A stretch of 64,000 bases of DNA. It comes from Gordius sp. MW1 (lineage: Eukaryota; Nematomorpha; Gordioida; Gordea; Gordiidae). Shown one piece after another: positions 41,745 through 53,725 of the stretch; within the stretch, counting starts at the first letter, position 1; every line of letters begins with the position of its first letter. The stretch is taken from contig OZ038531.1 of NCBI GenBank assembly GCA_964036665.1, forward strand, positions 10,416,168-10,480,167, given 5' to 3'. Under the pieces are notes generated by a model. The model worked only from the letters and a program-made list of their open reading frames with translations. It did not search any database and was not told where the DNA came from. The position numbers and the translations under genes were made by a program.

Positions 41745-44550
41745 AGACAGGTACCACTAACGGTTCGGCCGAACCAATTTATATGAAATTTTTTTTGGGG
41801 CATCTCGATATGCTCTTATTAGATAAATTTCAGAAAAATAGCTTACTTTTGGAAATAAATGGGTGTCACCTAAAAGTTACACTGGGACACATAAATATAG
41901 GGAAATTTAACCTGATAGCTACCACTAAGGGTTCGGCCGAACCAATTTTTATGAAATTTTTTTTCGGGGCACCTCGATATGTTCTTATTAGATAAACAAA
42001 CAAAAAAATTGGAAAAATAACTTACTTCCGGAAATAAAGGTGTGTTAACGAGAGATATATAAATAGGCATAATTGAAAATTTTATTATATAACGAAATAT
42101 GCGAAAAACATTTAGTTATTATGAAACGATAACCAACAATGCATGTGAAGTCCAACATTGCAATAAGAACATAATATTCTAGTCGCTTTTTTACAAACAA
42201 CGCAGCGCCGTTGAGTACAATGCTGTCGTTGATGATTGTCTACGACGTTTCTAATTTTTGTCAATCTAGGATTCAACGTTCTTTTCGGAAGTTGGCCGTA
42301 TTTTTTAAAATAATTTTGGACGATTTCTCGTTTGAAGTTACAAAGTGTCATGTTTCCTTTGTTCATGCAATACAGTTGCCAAGCATTTTGACACGCTGTA
42401 TCTAATCCAAACGCAAATAATGGAAAATACCATTTCCTGCCCCTGTAAGATATTCTAGTCGCATCGACGTTCTGATCCAAGCGATCAACGCCGCCCATGA
42501 ATTTATTATACATTTTCACCATAAATGGGCATTGAACTGAGATTTTTTTTCTTGATTTTTGAACTGTTGCAATTCTTGTTATATTAGTTATGGGCGTGAC
42601 ACCATGACAATTAGAAAGCATTGTCACTATGTTATTATCGTTCCAACGTAGTGCCATGATGTTAGGTGTATTCTTCTTTGAAATAAACCCTCTTTCCTTT
42701 TTTTTCATGGTTTTTATATCAATCAAGGGACATTTGATACGATTTACTCGTACTGTCCCAGTAGCTCCAATATTCATATGTAAAAGACATTTCAATAACT
42801 TGGAGCTGGTAAAATAATTATCGAAATATATATTATACGGAGCAAAATCGGAAGGGAGTTTTTCTACAAGGTCTAATATTACAGCTCCTCCTAATCCAAA
42901 ATCTTGCTTGGTCATCAAATATGAGGCTCCTTGGTAAGGCTGCATATTAATTAGGTAGCCGGTTTTAGTGGCCGCACACCACATCTTAAAACCAAATCTA
43001 AAAGGCTTGCCTTTTATAAATTGCTTTGCAATGTGGTGTCCATAATAAGGGACCATAGATTCATCCATTGCAATGTGGGAGGAATTGCAATATTTAAAAT
43101 TGTTTTTAAACCTATCATTCAAAATATCTAGAAAACCGCGTATCTTGGAAAATTTGTCTGATGGGAACAATTTCGAGTTATCTGACAGATGGAGATATTT
43201 AGTTATCTCTTGAAACCGATTTCTGCGCATACCATTGGATACCATTTTGTTAAATGAATCGGCCTGAAGTTCCCAACATTTTGATATTTTTTGGGGACAA
43301 GTAACCAGTTAAAAAAAGGATTGAAATGTAGATTTTGAATTCGCTAATCGTTAAATTTAGATCATGGTTGTGTTGTCTTGCATATAAATTACTCATATTT
43401 ACAACAAATGTAATAACATCATTTGAGATAAACTGTTCTAATAGTCTTCAGGATGCTCTAAAACGATCGGGTTGAATATACGATTTTCATCAGAGTCCCC
43501 ACAACCCCGTGGCTTAAATATGACGTCATTATCGGTCCATTTACCGTCTATATCTTGAAAGTTATCGAGCTCATTTGACCTAACCACCTCGATAGAAGAA
43601 TTAAGCATAGATCGTGGCAAATGTTGCAGATCAAAGTCCATTTCATCCCCACTTTCCATATCCGTGTCCCCTTCGTCTTGAGGCGGAAAAATCAGTACTT
43701 CGTCAATATTTTCATTCGGTGTGTCCAATTCCTCTATAATGTCTATCAAAGTTCTAACGCAAAATAATAAAACTAATAATAGTACATAATATTTAAAGGG
43801 GACTTATGTCTCAAATTCTATTATAAATCACTTTTAACTTATTAAAACAACAGATAGAATCTGAATGAATAACAAAAATCGCATGAAATTTATCAATTGA
43901 GTTCGACCTCCTTAATAGGATGTGTAAATTTATATATAAATATTGTTTTTCGCATATTTCCTACCAAAAAATTAGCAAAAATTTAAAAATGAAAATTTAC
44001 CTAGACTAATTTTTATTTCCTATAGGTGCACAATTTGCGATATTCTTGTCTTTTCTAGCCCCACCCCTTATAAACCATTAAGGTTTACCAGAAAAAGACA
44101 AAAATATATATAAAAGATCCATACTTTTAAAATGAAAACACTTAAAAAGATATGCTCGGCAAACTGGCTCTGCCCAGTGTAACCTTTAGGTTATGTTCAA
44201 CTTTAAGGCAAAATTTAAAGGCTTTAAAGTACTCAAATAAATTCAAAATTACTATCAAAATGTTGGAAAAATTATAGAGATTATAAATATGCAAATAAAA
44301 TTGCAAAAACTTACAGTTGAGTATCCATAAATATTGAATTTAAGAAGGGAGGTAGAAAATGCAGATTTTGCGATTTTTGAATGAGAATAATTCACGAATG
44401 AAGGAAGAAGGTGTTATGAAATTATATCAGCTGATTTATCGCATTTCGTTCTTTCAAATTTAATTTAAAAAATGCTTTTATCTTCAGTAGTTTTTGAAAA
44501 ATGTGGTTTTAAAGTTGCGTCACCTAAAAGTTACACTGGTACCTGTCGGG
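41745..44550 (-). mobile_element. piggyBac-like transposon inserted in RTE relic
   Basis: Inverted ends AGACAGGTACCACT (from 41745) and the complement of CCCGACAGGTACCAGTG (to 44550) border it. TTAA precedes it (41741-41744) and the other side reads TAGA (44551-44554), a decayed TTAA duplication. The RTE sequence resumes immediately after. Near the 41.7-kb end an approximately 180-bp segment starting TACCACTAA(C/G)GGTTCGGC is tandemly repeated. The TCACCTAAAAGTTACACTGG word at 41866 also occurs at the far end (44520). Confidence 0.85.
42112..43749 (-). pseudogene. piggyBac transposase (DDE_Tnp_1_7), one break
   Basis: The N-terminal acidic part is at 43749-43438 and the main part at 43245-42112, with a frameshifted gap between. 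The three catalytic Asp are visible: MDESMVPYYG, IYFDNYFTSSKLL and GGVDRLDQN. The C-terminus has a Cys-rich zinc-binding end (CTQRRCVVCKKATRILCSYC, then H). Intact piggyBac transposases are about 550-600 residues; this fits apart from the break. It cuts and pastes the element at TTAA. Confidence 0.9.
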
Positions 44551-44780
44551 TAGAGTGCAATATAGGGAGAATGATCGCCAGGCACCATCGTCCACTTGTT
44601 ATGAATTTTGAAAGAAAAGTATTTCTCAAAAGAAGAAGGGCTTATGAAGGTGCATTGAACGACACTAACCTCGGAGAAACATCGATTTCTAGACAGGCCA
44701 AAGGATGCAAAGCTAGGAATTGACCATTGTATTGGAACATTCGGTTTGGGATATTATCGAAAGAAAAATTTAATACAGAC

Positions 44781-45135
44781 GGTGGCAATAAGCAATGTCC
44801 AGGAATATAAAGGAACCTCCTGCTCCTATAGTCGAACATCCTGGCAACCGTCTCATTATTTTAAAAAGGAGTGAATATCCTTATCCATTCCTGGCCATCA
44901 AGCATAATATCTTGCCGCGTTTCACATTCCTGTTATTCCTGGGTGGCTCTTATGCAAAAATTACAAAACCAGTCTACGCAGGGATCTGGAATAATAAGCC
45001 GATTTCCAGAAATTAATAATCCATCTTCACATAATAATTCATCCATTCGATAGTAAAACCCTTTTAAATCCAACCGACTATTATTGATACCCAAACAATT
45101 CTCTATTGACTGATAAACTCGATTCACGGCATAGG
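44781..45135 (-). pseudogene. Gypsy integrase zinc-domain relic
   Basis: The minus-strand reading across frames gives MDELLCEDGLLISGNRLIIP, then LHKSHPGITGM with AARYYA and WPGMDKDIHS, the typical H2C2 region of Gypsy integrases. Many stops. This copy is not from the A/B family. Confidence 0.7.
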
Positions 45136-45507
45136 GGGTCAGCTATCGGTATGATTTTTCCTGGTCCAGGGTTATATCCTTCAACATTAGTACACTTTAT
45201 GTGATTTTTTAAGCTTTAAAGCATCTGGCCATCTTGTCCTAACATCTATTTCCAACCATAGATTATGGTCCATGCAATTGGGCTCTCAAAGATTCATCTA
45301 ATTATTTAAAATATAGCATTCAGTGATGCTTTATTCTTGTTACATATTCAATAAGTGATTCATCATCTTTTTTTAAGCATCTTATAAATTAAAATCTAGA
45401 AGATTTATTTTTTAGGTTGGAACCTTTTTTATCTATTTAATTAAATCATTTAATTTTGTAAAGATTTTGATTGATAAAAAAATGCATTATATCTTCAGTA
45501 TGTTTGT
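45136..45507. other. AT-rich DNA, nothing recognised
   Basis: Short spacer between the integrase relic and the next hAT element. No supported feature. Confidence 0.5.
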
Positions 45508-45748
45508 ATTTAGAATAGAGATCTGCACGGGCAAGCTTGGCCCGCGGATGGGCCTAAAAGCCAGTCCCGCGGGCGGGTACAGACGGGCTTTGTATCATAA
45601 ATATTTTGAACCGGGCCCGGACGGGCTTAACAATTAATGGAACGGGCTCGGACGGGCATGAAATTTTTTTAACGGGCTTGAACGGGCCTGACGTTTAATA
45701 AACGGGCCACAGATTATATAAACGCTCATGGAATTACAAAGATCCTTA

Positions 45749-47452
45749 CCCTGTATTGCATACTGTGTATTCAATCCACATCACAAATTTTATAATAAAT
45801 ATTTTATAAATTTAAATCAATTGCATGGTGTTAATTAGAAGCCACAATCCATATTTTCGATTCGAATGTTAATATGGCCCACGTGAACTATCATATATTT
45901 TTAATTTCGCATTTAATTAAACCCTATTTTTAAAAATGGCTATTTTTTATAAACTTTTTCTTCTCAATTTTCCATACATCGTAAAAGAATAAATAATTAT
46001 TTGACAAATTTCAAAACATTAAAATTAAATAAATAAAAGGTAAAAATTAATGTTTTTGAAATTATTTTATATATATTAATTATTTTGATAATTATATTTT
46101 GTAATAATCATACGTTGCTTTAAAGATTATGCAAATAAGGTATTTTATTTGATTTTTATATTTTAGAATTATGAATTGTGGTACCATACCTAATGATAGA
46201 TAAAGTATTTTTACTATGCGGAGATGATGGCTTTCTCAATAATTTTGAAGTATACTCTGGGAAAATACTACCAGCGGAAGGATTGCCTGATGTTGGAGCA
46301 AGTGGCAATGCTGTGCCACGTTTAATTTCTACCATACCGCAGTGAATTAATTATAAATTATTTTTTGATAACTGGTTTTGTTCACCAAATTTGCAAGTGG
46401 TACTCGCTCATATAGGGATATTTTGCGCGGCCACGGTCAGAGGTAATCGACTACCAAATATCAACTTACCAAACAGATAAGGAGTTGAAAAAAAAGGGCG
46501 AGGATTTTTTGTTTAAAAAAACAATAATAAACGGAGTTGAGTTAAATTCAGTGAAGTGGCACGACAATCATGCTGTGACCTTATTGACCACTTTTGTAGG
46601 TGCTGCACATCCTCTTATCGATTCCGAAAGATATGATAGAAAAAAAGGATAAAATAATGATAAAATGTCCAAACATTGTTAAAGTTTATAATAAATCAAT
46701 GGGAGGTGTAGATCTTATGGATTCTTTACTTTCATTATATAGAATTCATACCAAATCAAGAAAATGGTCCCATCGAATTTTATTTCATGTATTCGACATG
46801 TTACTTATAAATTCTTGGTTGCAATACAAACGGGATTATAATAGTATATCAATAGCAGGCAAGAATCGATTAAGTTTGTACAATTTCAAAATTTCGGTGG
46901 CGGAAGTCCTTTGCAAATATGGCAAATGGACTTCAAACAATATTCCGAAACGAAAATGAGTTCAAACTGGTTATCGGGAAAAATGTAGAAAAGGACCAGT
47001 TTAATCTTTACCAAATGAAGAGGTTAGGAAAGACCTCACAGCTCACTGGCCCAGATATAATGATAAAAAGGGTAGATGTAAAATGCCAAGATGCGTATTT
47101 ATTACAAAAGTATCTTGCAAAAAATGTGGTGTATATTTAAGTTTTACGCCTACAAATAATTCTTTTATAGATTTTCATGAAAACTAAAATGTTCAAACAT
47201 TAAATATTTGTTGTATTTATATAAAATTATATAAATTTATAGTTTAGAGTGTAATGAAAATATTGTGGAAAAATTGAAATTTGTATCCTTAATTGCATAA
47301 TGTGTATTTTAATCCACATACCGTTCATCTTCTAAGAAATTTAGAATTTTTTTAAAAAAAGTGAGCCATGAGATTATCAATAGTATTGAGAGAAATAAAA
47401 AATCTAGTTTGCCAAAAAAAAATTATTCTCACATAGTACATGCAATACAGGG
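45749..47452 (+). mobile_element. piggyBac-like relic nested in hAT H3
   Basis: Perfect 13-bp inverted ends CCCTGTATTGCAT (45749-45761) and ATGCAATACAGGG (47440-47452), bordered by CTTA and TAAG, consistent with a worn TTAA duplication. CCC-starting ends and TTAA sites are piggyBac hallmarks. Confidence 0.85.
46200..47130 (+). pseudogene. piggyBac transposase relic
   Basis: Frames in order: about 46200-46420 (FLNNFEVYSGKILP, then FDNWFCSPNL with the second catalytic Asp), about 46430-46560 (RGNRLPNINLPN-like, KKKGRGFFV), 46600-46959 (KCPNIVKVYNKSMGGVDLMD with the third Asp, SRKWSHRILFHVFDMLLINS) and a short Cys-containing tail to about 47130. Stops and frameshifts separate them. Not closely similar to the piggyBac at 41745-44550. 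Confidence 0.88.
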
Positions 47453-48314
47453 TAAGTCAGACAATTATATAAATATATGATTTTTATTAAATATATATAT
47501 TATTAATTGCTTAATATTTTAACCTTTAATTTTTATATATCCTGTAGCACTCATTCCTTTATCAAGCGCTAAATTAGACTTTAAAACATTTTTATACTAT
47601 TGCTATAGATTTTCGTTTACACAATTTAAGATTATAATTTCGTATATTCTTTTATAAGTTAAGTTCAATTACTTAGTTACAATGCACCAAAACTGTTGTA
47701 TTTAATTTTATCACAAATTTTACTGTTACTGGGATAATTATTGTTAGGGCCATATAATTTAATAAATATTTTCTTTCTTATCTAAAACTTGGGTGTGATA
47801 ACTGAAATAAATCAATCAAATCAATGTAAAATGCTTATTGCAAGTTGATTCATGTAATATTGTTAAAGTATTTTAATTTAATGATAATACTGAAGTCTAA
47901 CTTCTTAGGTGTATTAATTTAAATTAATAAAATAAAATTAAATTGTTGAAAGTGGAATATTGCAATGTAATTTTATAAAGTAAAATTTAATGTTAGTACA
48001 ATATTAAAATTTTTTAGGTGTATTAATGGCAGAAATATTTGATGATTTATTATTTTTGCATGATAATTATTTATTTGTTTTTATGAGTATGTCAAAAAAT
48101 AAAATAAAATTTTGTGAAATTCGGGTACCAACAGGCCTGAAAAATTTACGGGCGGGCTCGAACGGGCCTAAAATATTTACAGACGGGCTTGGACGGGCCT
48201 GAAATGTTAAAAAAAAAAAATACGGGCGGGCTCGGACGGGCCTTGAAGTTTTGAAAAAGGGTACGTGCGGGCCGACCTTATAAAAACGGCTCGTTGCAGA
48301 TCTCTAATTTAGAA

Positions 48315-48752
48315 AAAGCACTAACACTAATAAATTAAACCCTTAAAGTACGATATTGAAATACGAAAATAAATAAATTAGTTGAATAATTTTGCAGCCC
48401 TAGTCTAGACATATGCTAATCCCGACTCGAGCCCCTTCGCCCGTCCAAGTCCGGCCCGTAATTATTTTTAACGAAAAGCCCATTAGCCCCCGTCTAGTTT
48501 ATAGGCCATCCGCAGGAGGCCGGGATTTTATAATTTTATCTTTGCTGATGCCATCTATATTTGCTTTAACACTCCCTAGGTTAGTTGGGGTCTTGATGTC
48601 CCCAAGCAGCTTAAAAATGCTGTACAAAGCAAATTAGTTAATGGTTTCATCATTTCAGTAATTTAATAAAATTTATCCTAGAATATCTCTGTAAAATTTG
48701 GCTAGTTTTTGTCAATCCGTTTTAAAGATACAGAGTGTTAGATGCCCGGTGC
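48315..48752. repeat. Spacer with worn GGGCC-hAT remnant
   Basis: 48415-48530 holds CCCGTCCAAGTCCGGCCCG and related words but no complete terminus. Probably a decayed copy of the GGGCC-hAT family. Otherwise nothing recognised. Confidence 0.4.
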
Positions 48753-48760
48753 CTTCCAGG

Positions 48761-49441
48761 TAGAGCCCTGCACGGGCCGTCCGAGGCCCGGCCCGACGGG
48801 CTTTCAGGCCGAACTCGGGCAGAATTGTATAAAACAATCGGGCCTCGGGCTCGGGTCGGGCCTGATGCGGCGGCTCGACCTGAGGCCCGAGCCCGGCCCG
48901 AATTGAATTAAAGCAAATTAATCTTTTATAAAATAGGATTTAAATCAACTCAACTCAATATTAATAATTATCTTCGCGCAGCCTACATTATATAGCTTCT
49001 AAACTTCAGCTTATTTCTCTTGTCTAATATAATATAACTGACCTGAATTGCAAATCTTATTATATTTTATAGAATCATAGTAGCTGTTACAACTTTAGAA
49101 ATAAGAAAAGTAACTATTTCAAAAAGTTTTTTATTTGAAAGTGTTAAAAATTTATTTTATAAAGTTAAATTTTTAGCTTTAAATGATTAGCTGAATAAAC
49201 TCTAACGAGTGGAAACGGATTTTTTATTTCAAATTCATTCTAGTTGTAAATTAGGAGTAATATCAATGTAATGCATTTTATATCTAGATGGTGAAAAAAA
49301 ATTTCGGTAATATATTTTTTAAAAAATTTTATTTAGAAAATCGGGTCGGGCTCGGGCTTAAAATAAAAAAGTCTAATAAAAATTGGGAAGTCGGGCTCGG
49401 GCCGGGCTCGGGCCGAAGAAATTTCATTTTGCAGGGCTCTA
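48761..49441. mobile_element. Non-autonomous GGGCC-hAT element (H4)
   Basis: Ends TAGAGCCCTGCA (48761-48772) and TGCAGGGCTCTA (49430-49441) are perfect inverses. The exact 8-bp target duplication CTTCCAGG is at 48753-48760 and 49442-49449. GGCCCGAGCCCGGCCCGA on the left and CGGGCTCGGGCCGGGCTCGG on the right mirror each other. No coding. Confidence 0.95.
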
Positions 49442-49815
49442 CTTCCAGGACAGCGCCTTCTTTTTTAGATATGCTATAAAAAACCATTATTATAAACCTA
49501 TTTGTAAAGAAATTTTTCAAATAAATCTTCTATTTGAGATATTTATATTTTAAACAGATTTTAATATGTTTCTTTTGTGGTGTTTTAAAGAGCTCATATG
49601 CTTAAATATTACTGCGCACATTGTTATTCCAACATGTCAATCTTTGCCGAAGATGATGTATAAACATAACAAATATAACATTTAATCAAGTGGTCCCAAA
49701 TAAATAAACATCAAAAATTAGTTTGATACTTTATAGTTAGTATTAGCTTAGGAATCTAATAGACTGAAAAATCATAGATTAATGAACTTATATTATTTTT
49801 ATAATATCTATTTAA

Positions 49816-50430
49816 CCCTCGAGAGTATTCCTCAAAATTCCGAACGCGAGAGTATTCGTGGGGTATAACTCTACCCCATTTTTAAACTTCTTTTAACTTT
49901 AAAAGGATTCCTTTAAAATCTTTGAAATTTTAAACATATGTTTATAAAAGTCTTAAGATTGATGGTATAAATTTTGATATAAATCTAATCAACATTACAA
50001 AACTTATTAACAATTTTCTGGACCCCCATTTTTATTTTGGTTATTTTAGAGCTTCCCCTTATTTTACCTCTTGACATCATATACCTTAAAATAAATCAAA
50101 ATAAACGTGATTTTTTATTAAAAGAATGTTCAAAGTATTAAAAACACAAATTGTAAAAGATATCTTCATATAAAAAAAATACATACATTTTTTCCTATAG
50201 AAAAAAACTTACGTGAGAGTATTCGTGGGGTATAACAGAACCCCACTAGCCAAAAAAGCTCTATATTTTAAAAAGTATTAAGCCAAAACCTATGAAATTT
50301 TCACCTAACCTAGTTCTTGATAAAATATTAAGCTACTGAAAAGGCCAGATTCATTAGATTAAAATTGCGTTTATATTTAAATTTATAATTTGCGTGGGGT
50401 ACCAAAATACCCCACGAATACTCTCGAGGG
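49816..50430. mobile_element. piggyBac-type MITE
   Basis: Perfect 15-bp inverted ends CCCTCGAGAGTATTC (49816-49830) and GAATACTCTCGAGGG (50416-50430), flanked on both sides by TTAA (49812-49815, 50431-50434). Internal copies of GAGAGTATTCGTGGGGTATA at 49850 and 50215 repeat the end motif. No coding. Ends differ from those of both piggyBac transposons in this window. Confidence 0.92.
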
Positions 50431-50537
50431 TTAAAAAGTAACTTAATTAAAATTTTCTTTTTTAATCTGAAAAAAATCAAATCGATACTAAATGAATATG
50501 TGTAGGAAATGCCATTTTTTACACAAAATGTACTAAC

Positions 50538-51551
50538 TAGAGACCTGCAAGGCCCGGCCCGGATCGCGGGCCGGGCTTGGACGGGCTTCTGCTTAAAAAT
50601 AAAACAACGGGCCGGGCCTGGACGGACCGTAATATAACTTAACGGGGCCGGGCCTAGATATTCTTAAGGCCCGTTAAAAGCCCGTTACAGAATTAATTAG
50701 ATTTAGTATTAATGATGTTCTAATTATATTTACTTTATGTATATAAATTAACAAGGAAAGTCAAATTTTATTTTTATCTTAGTTCATTAATTCATCAACA
50801 TCTGAACTGCCATTATAAATGTTAAAGATATTCATACCAATGCAAATGGGCGTAGGTAGCCAATTTAAATTACAGGGGGGCAGTTTAAGTAGGTCAAAAA
50901 ATGTTTCTTAGATTTGGAATTTTTGGATTTGGAGGGGGGGGGGGGCAGCTGCCCATCCTTGCCTCCCCATTTATACCCTCTAACAATATTGAGCGAATTA
51001 ATTAATATTATGTAAGATCATTTATATATATATTGATTAACAATTTTAAAAATAAATTTTAAAGTTTATTTCTTCAAGTTTTTCATTTTTTTTATTAATA
51101 ACCTATAAATTTAAAATGGTGGAAAAGCAAAGAAGCCCAGTAACTTTATTAAGAACATTATAACCTATATAAGGGTTTTAAAAATCTATTTGGCTTACAT
51201 AGTTATATGTATCCCGAAGTGCTATTTGTAAAATAAATTTTTCCCCTGTAGGTCGCCTATTAAAAGATAGAAGATCTCGTCTGATCGGGAATTCTTAATA
51301 ATTAATTTTACAATATTTTTATTAACATTTTTAACACATACATATTGTTTACCATATGGGTAAAAAAAATTAAACAAAAAAAATATAAATAAAAAATTTT
51401 AGGGCCCGGGCCGGGCTCGGGCTTTGTATAAAATTAACGGGCTGGGCACGGGCTTATAATTTAAAATTTTGACGGGCCCGGGCCGGGCCGGGCTTTTAAA
51501 TTTTTATTACGGGCGGGCCCGACTGACCTAAACAGGCCCTTCCAGGTCCTA
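50538..51551 (+). mobile_element. GGGCC-hAT element (H5) with transposase relic
   Basis: Ends TAGAGACCTGCAAGG (50538) and the inverse of TAGGACCTGGAAGG (51551). The exact 8-bp target duplication GTACTAAC is at 50530-50537 and 51552-51559. Inside, a MITE-like piece with GGCGTAGGTAGCC and G-runs (50848-50970) and a hAT dimerisation-domain relic on the + strand near 51212-51298 (FSPVGRLLKDRRSRLIG). Confidence 0.92.
51212..51298 (+). pseudogene. hAT transposase C-terminal relic in H5
   Basis: NFSPVGRLLKDRRSRLIGNS ends in a stop. It aligns with the SERxFSxAGRLLxDRRSRLS block of hAT transposases; the residues before it are worn. Confidence 0.75.
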
Positions 51552-51559
51552 GTACTAAC

Positions 51560-52564
51560 TATCCTATATAATGTCGGTTTAGATATTACATTTGAATTTT
51601 TTCATATTCTCAAATCTAACCTTCTGATATATTTCTGTTATTAAAATATAAATTAAAGTTAAAATATCATAAAACAATGGATAAGGGATAGAGAAGTTTC
51701 TGTCTCAAAAAATAAAGGGTCAAAACTTTCTTGAGTTTGGACAACTCTATTTTTTTAAAGTTTTTTTTCAGTTAAAATTTCTACATTTATAGTTTCAACC
51801 TTATTTTATATGATCTTATTATTTAAACCATAAAATTAAAAAAGTTATTTTTGTTATGAGCCAAATTAGTCACAAAGGGAAGAATTTTGGGGGTCGTATT
51901 AATTGTAGATATAAAATTATAAATTATAACCACTTTATCAAATACCCAAAATAATATATTAATGATAAAAAAAGTATTATGCTTTAAAATTATAAAAGTT
52001 CAACCAAGTTATAGCTAAACATCATAAAAAGACACCATTTTTTATATAATTAAATACAAAAGGTTTTGCCCCTACTTTTAGCTAGGCCCGTCCTGAGGCC
52101 GTTTTATTACCAAGACGCTCAGTCAAGCCCAGCCCTCAAATTTTAACAAAGAGCCCATTCATGCCCGGTCGGCGGTGCCAGATATAATTGCTTTTAAATT
52201 TAGCTATACCAAGATCATCAAAAAGTAAACTTTTACATAGTTGTTTCACATATATTTCTATTTTATAATTAGCACGCACAATTTATAAAGAAATTAGGTT
52301 AGAAGTATGTTTAAAAATTATGCATGCATGAATGAAATGTGCAAAACGCTTTGTAAAATTATCATTTACATTGAGTATTAATTATTTTTATTCTATTATT
52401 ATATTCTTCTCTAGTAGTATAATACCCGCAATTTCTATAAACAAGGAATTAATGTTAAAATAACCATGTTAAATACTTAAAAAAATAAAATTATTAATTA
52501 CCTTTATTAAAATTTGGCTTGACATCATCTCGTTTATTTTAAGTGCCGAGATAGTTTTTTGACG
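51560..52564. other. AT-rich spacer with worn GGGCC words
   Basis: Mostly featureless. At 52082-52180 CCCGTCCTGAGGCCG, CAAGCCCAGCCC and GCCCGGTCGG suggest one decayed GGGCC-hAT terminus without a partner. Confidence 0.4.
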
Positions 52565-53720
52565 AACAATTAAGAATTAAATTGAGAGCCGCAAAAAAGG
52601 CCGTTGCAATAGCGAAGAATGCCGGGTACACCGAGATGGCAAACAAACTGGATCATAAAGAGGGCGATAGGCTTATGTACAAATTGGTCAAGATACGGGA
52701 GAAGAAAAGTCGCAATGTCGGAGTTTTTAAAATAGTCAAAAACGAGAAGGGTCAAACCTTATACAAGTAGAAAGAAGTGATGGAAAGGTGGAAAGGATAT
52801 TTTTAAAAACTTATGGTTATTGCAAATTACTAGTGTTTTAAAAACGGCTGGGTTTTGCTTGGTTGACCATTGGTTTTAGTTGACTAAACATCAACAGACC
52901 AATGGTTTGACCAAAAAATCTTTGGTCTATTTGTGCGACTAATATAAACAAACCAAATTTTTTTTGGTATGTTTCTGTTAAATCGACTAAAACTAAAGGT
53001 CGACCAAACCAAACCTAGCCGTTTCCACTACACTACAAATGGGAAAGATTTCCTTCACGATATTGAGCCAAACATAAGTATAGTCAAACTCTTTCAGGAA
53101 GATAAAGTTATGACAAAAATGAACAAGTTTCAAAGAGAATGGCCCAGATGGAATACCTATGGAAGCATTGATCGGATGCCGTGAAAAAGGAGTCACGACC
53201 ATGACGAATCTTTTAAACAAGATATTGATAGAAGAGCGAATTCCTAATCAATGGAGAGCAAGAACGATTTTACCCTTATTTAAAGGCAAGGGAGACCCTC
53301 AGGCTGAGGCAATTACAGAGGTATCAAGCTAACTTGTCACTCTTTGAAGCTATGGAAAGGATCATAGTAACAAGGCTGAAAAACGAGGTGGAAATATCGG
53401 CTAACCAGTTCGGTTTTGTGCCCAGCAAATTCACAATCGACCCAATCTTCGCGTTCGCACTAAGACTAATGATGGATAAATATGGTGAAAAGAGAAGAGA
53501 CCTACATATGGTCTTCATAGACTTGAAGAAAGCTTATGACACGGTCCCTCGCGATTTAATATGGTGGTACCTGAAAAAACAAACCATCCCTGGCGTATAT
53601 AAACGGCTTATGAAAAATATTTATGAAGCCTCACGATCTTGAGTAAGGACGACTTTTCGAGACTCTAATAAACCATTCGGTTTGTAATTGGATTACATAA
53701 AGGATCTGCTTCAAGTACCT
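52565..53720 (+). mobile_element. RTE LINE relic (RT part), split by a MITE
   Basis: It starts inside the linker before RT (AAKKAVAIAKNAGYTEMANK) and runs through KIREKKSRNVGVFKIVK, NQFGFVPSKFTIDPIF, FIDLKKAYDTVPRDLIWWYL, ending near 53720. Several frameshifts and a stop after IYEASRS. Related to the LINE at 34495-37525 but clearly older. The MITE at 52832-53035 interrupts it. Confidence 0.88.
52832..53035. mobile_element. 204-bp hAT-type MITE inside RTE relic
   Basis: Left end TAGTGTTTTAAAAACGGCTG, right end inverse of TAGTGTAGTGGAAACGGCTA. The flanks CAAATTAC (52824-52831) and CAAATGGG (53036-53043) correspond to CAAATGAC in the intact RTE, an 8-bp target duplication. Internal reiteration of TTGGT/ACCAA. 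Confidence 0.88.
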
Positions 53721-53725
53721 TTCAA

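Larger units (their letters stand above)
40645..44780 (+). mobile_element. Older RTE LINE relic, interrupted twice
   Basis: Three blocks match the RTE at 34495-37525 in order: 40645-40930 (5' UTR to GAGGTCGCA in the endonuclease start), 41345-41744 (GTTCAGACAGGTTAATGT... through QIDYLLI) and 44551-44780 (ATCGCCAGGCACCATCG... onward). The gaps are an insertion at about 40931-41344 with hAT-like coding, and a piggyBac element at 41745-44550. The 3' two thirds are missing. Confidence 0.85.
45516..48306. mobile_element. hAT element with GGGCC-rich ends (H3), hosting a piggyBac relic
   Basis: TAGAGATCTGCACGGGC starts it at 45516 and TGCAGATCTCTA ends it at 48306. The 8-bp target duplication ATTTAGAA is exact (45508-45515, 48307-48314). 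Both subterminal 160-bp regions repeat (A)ACGGGC(C/T)(C/T)GGACGGGC. In the middle sits piggyBac relic 45749-47452. Confidence 0.92.
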
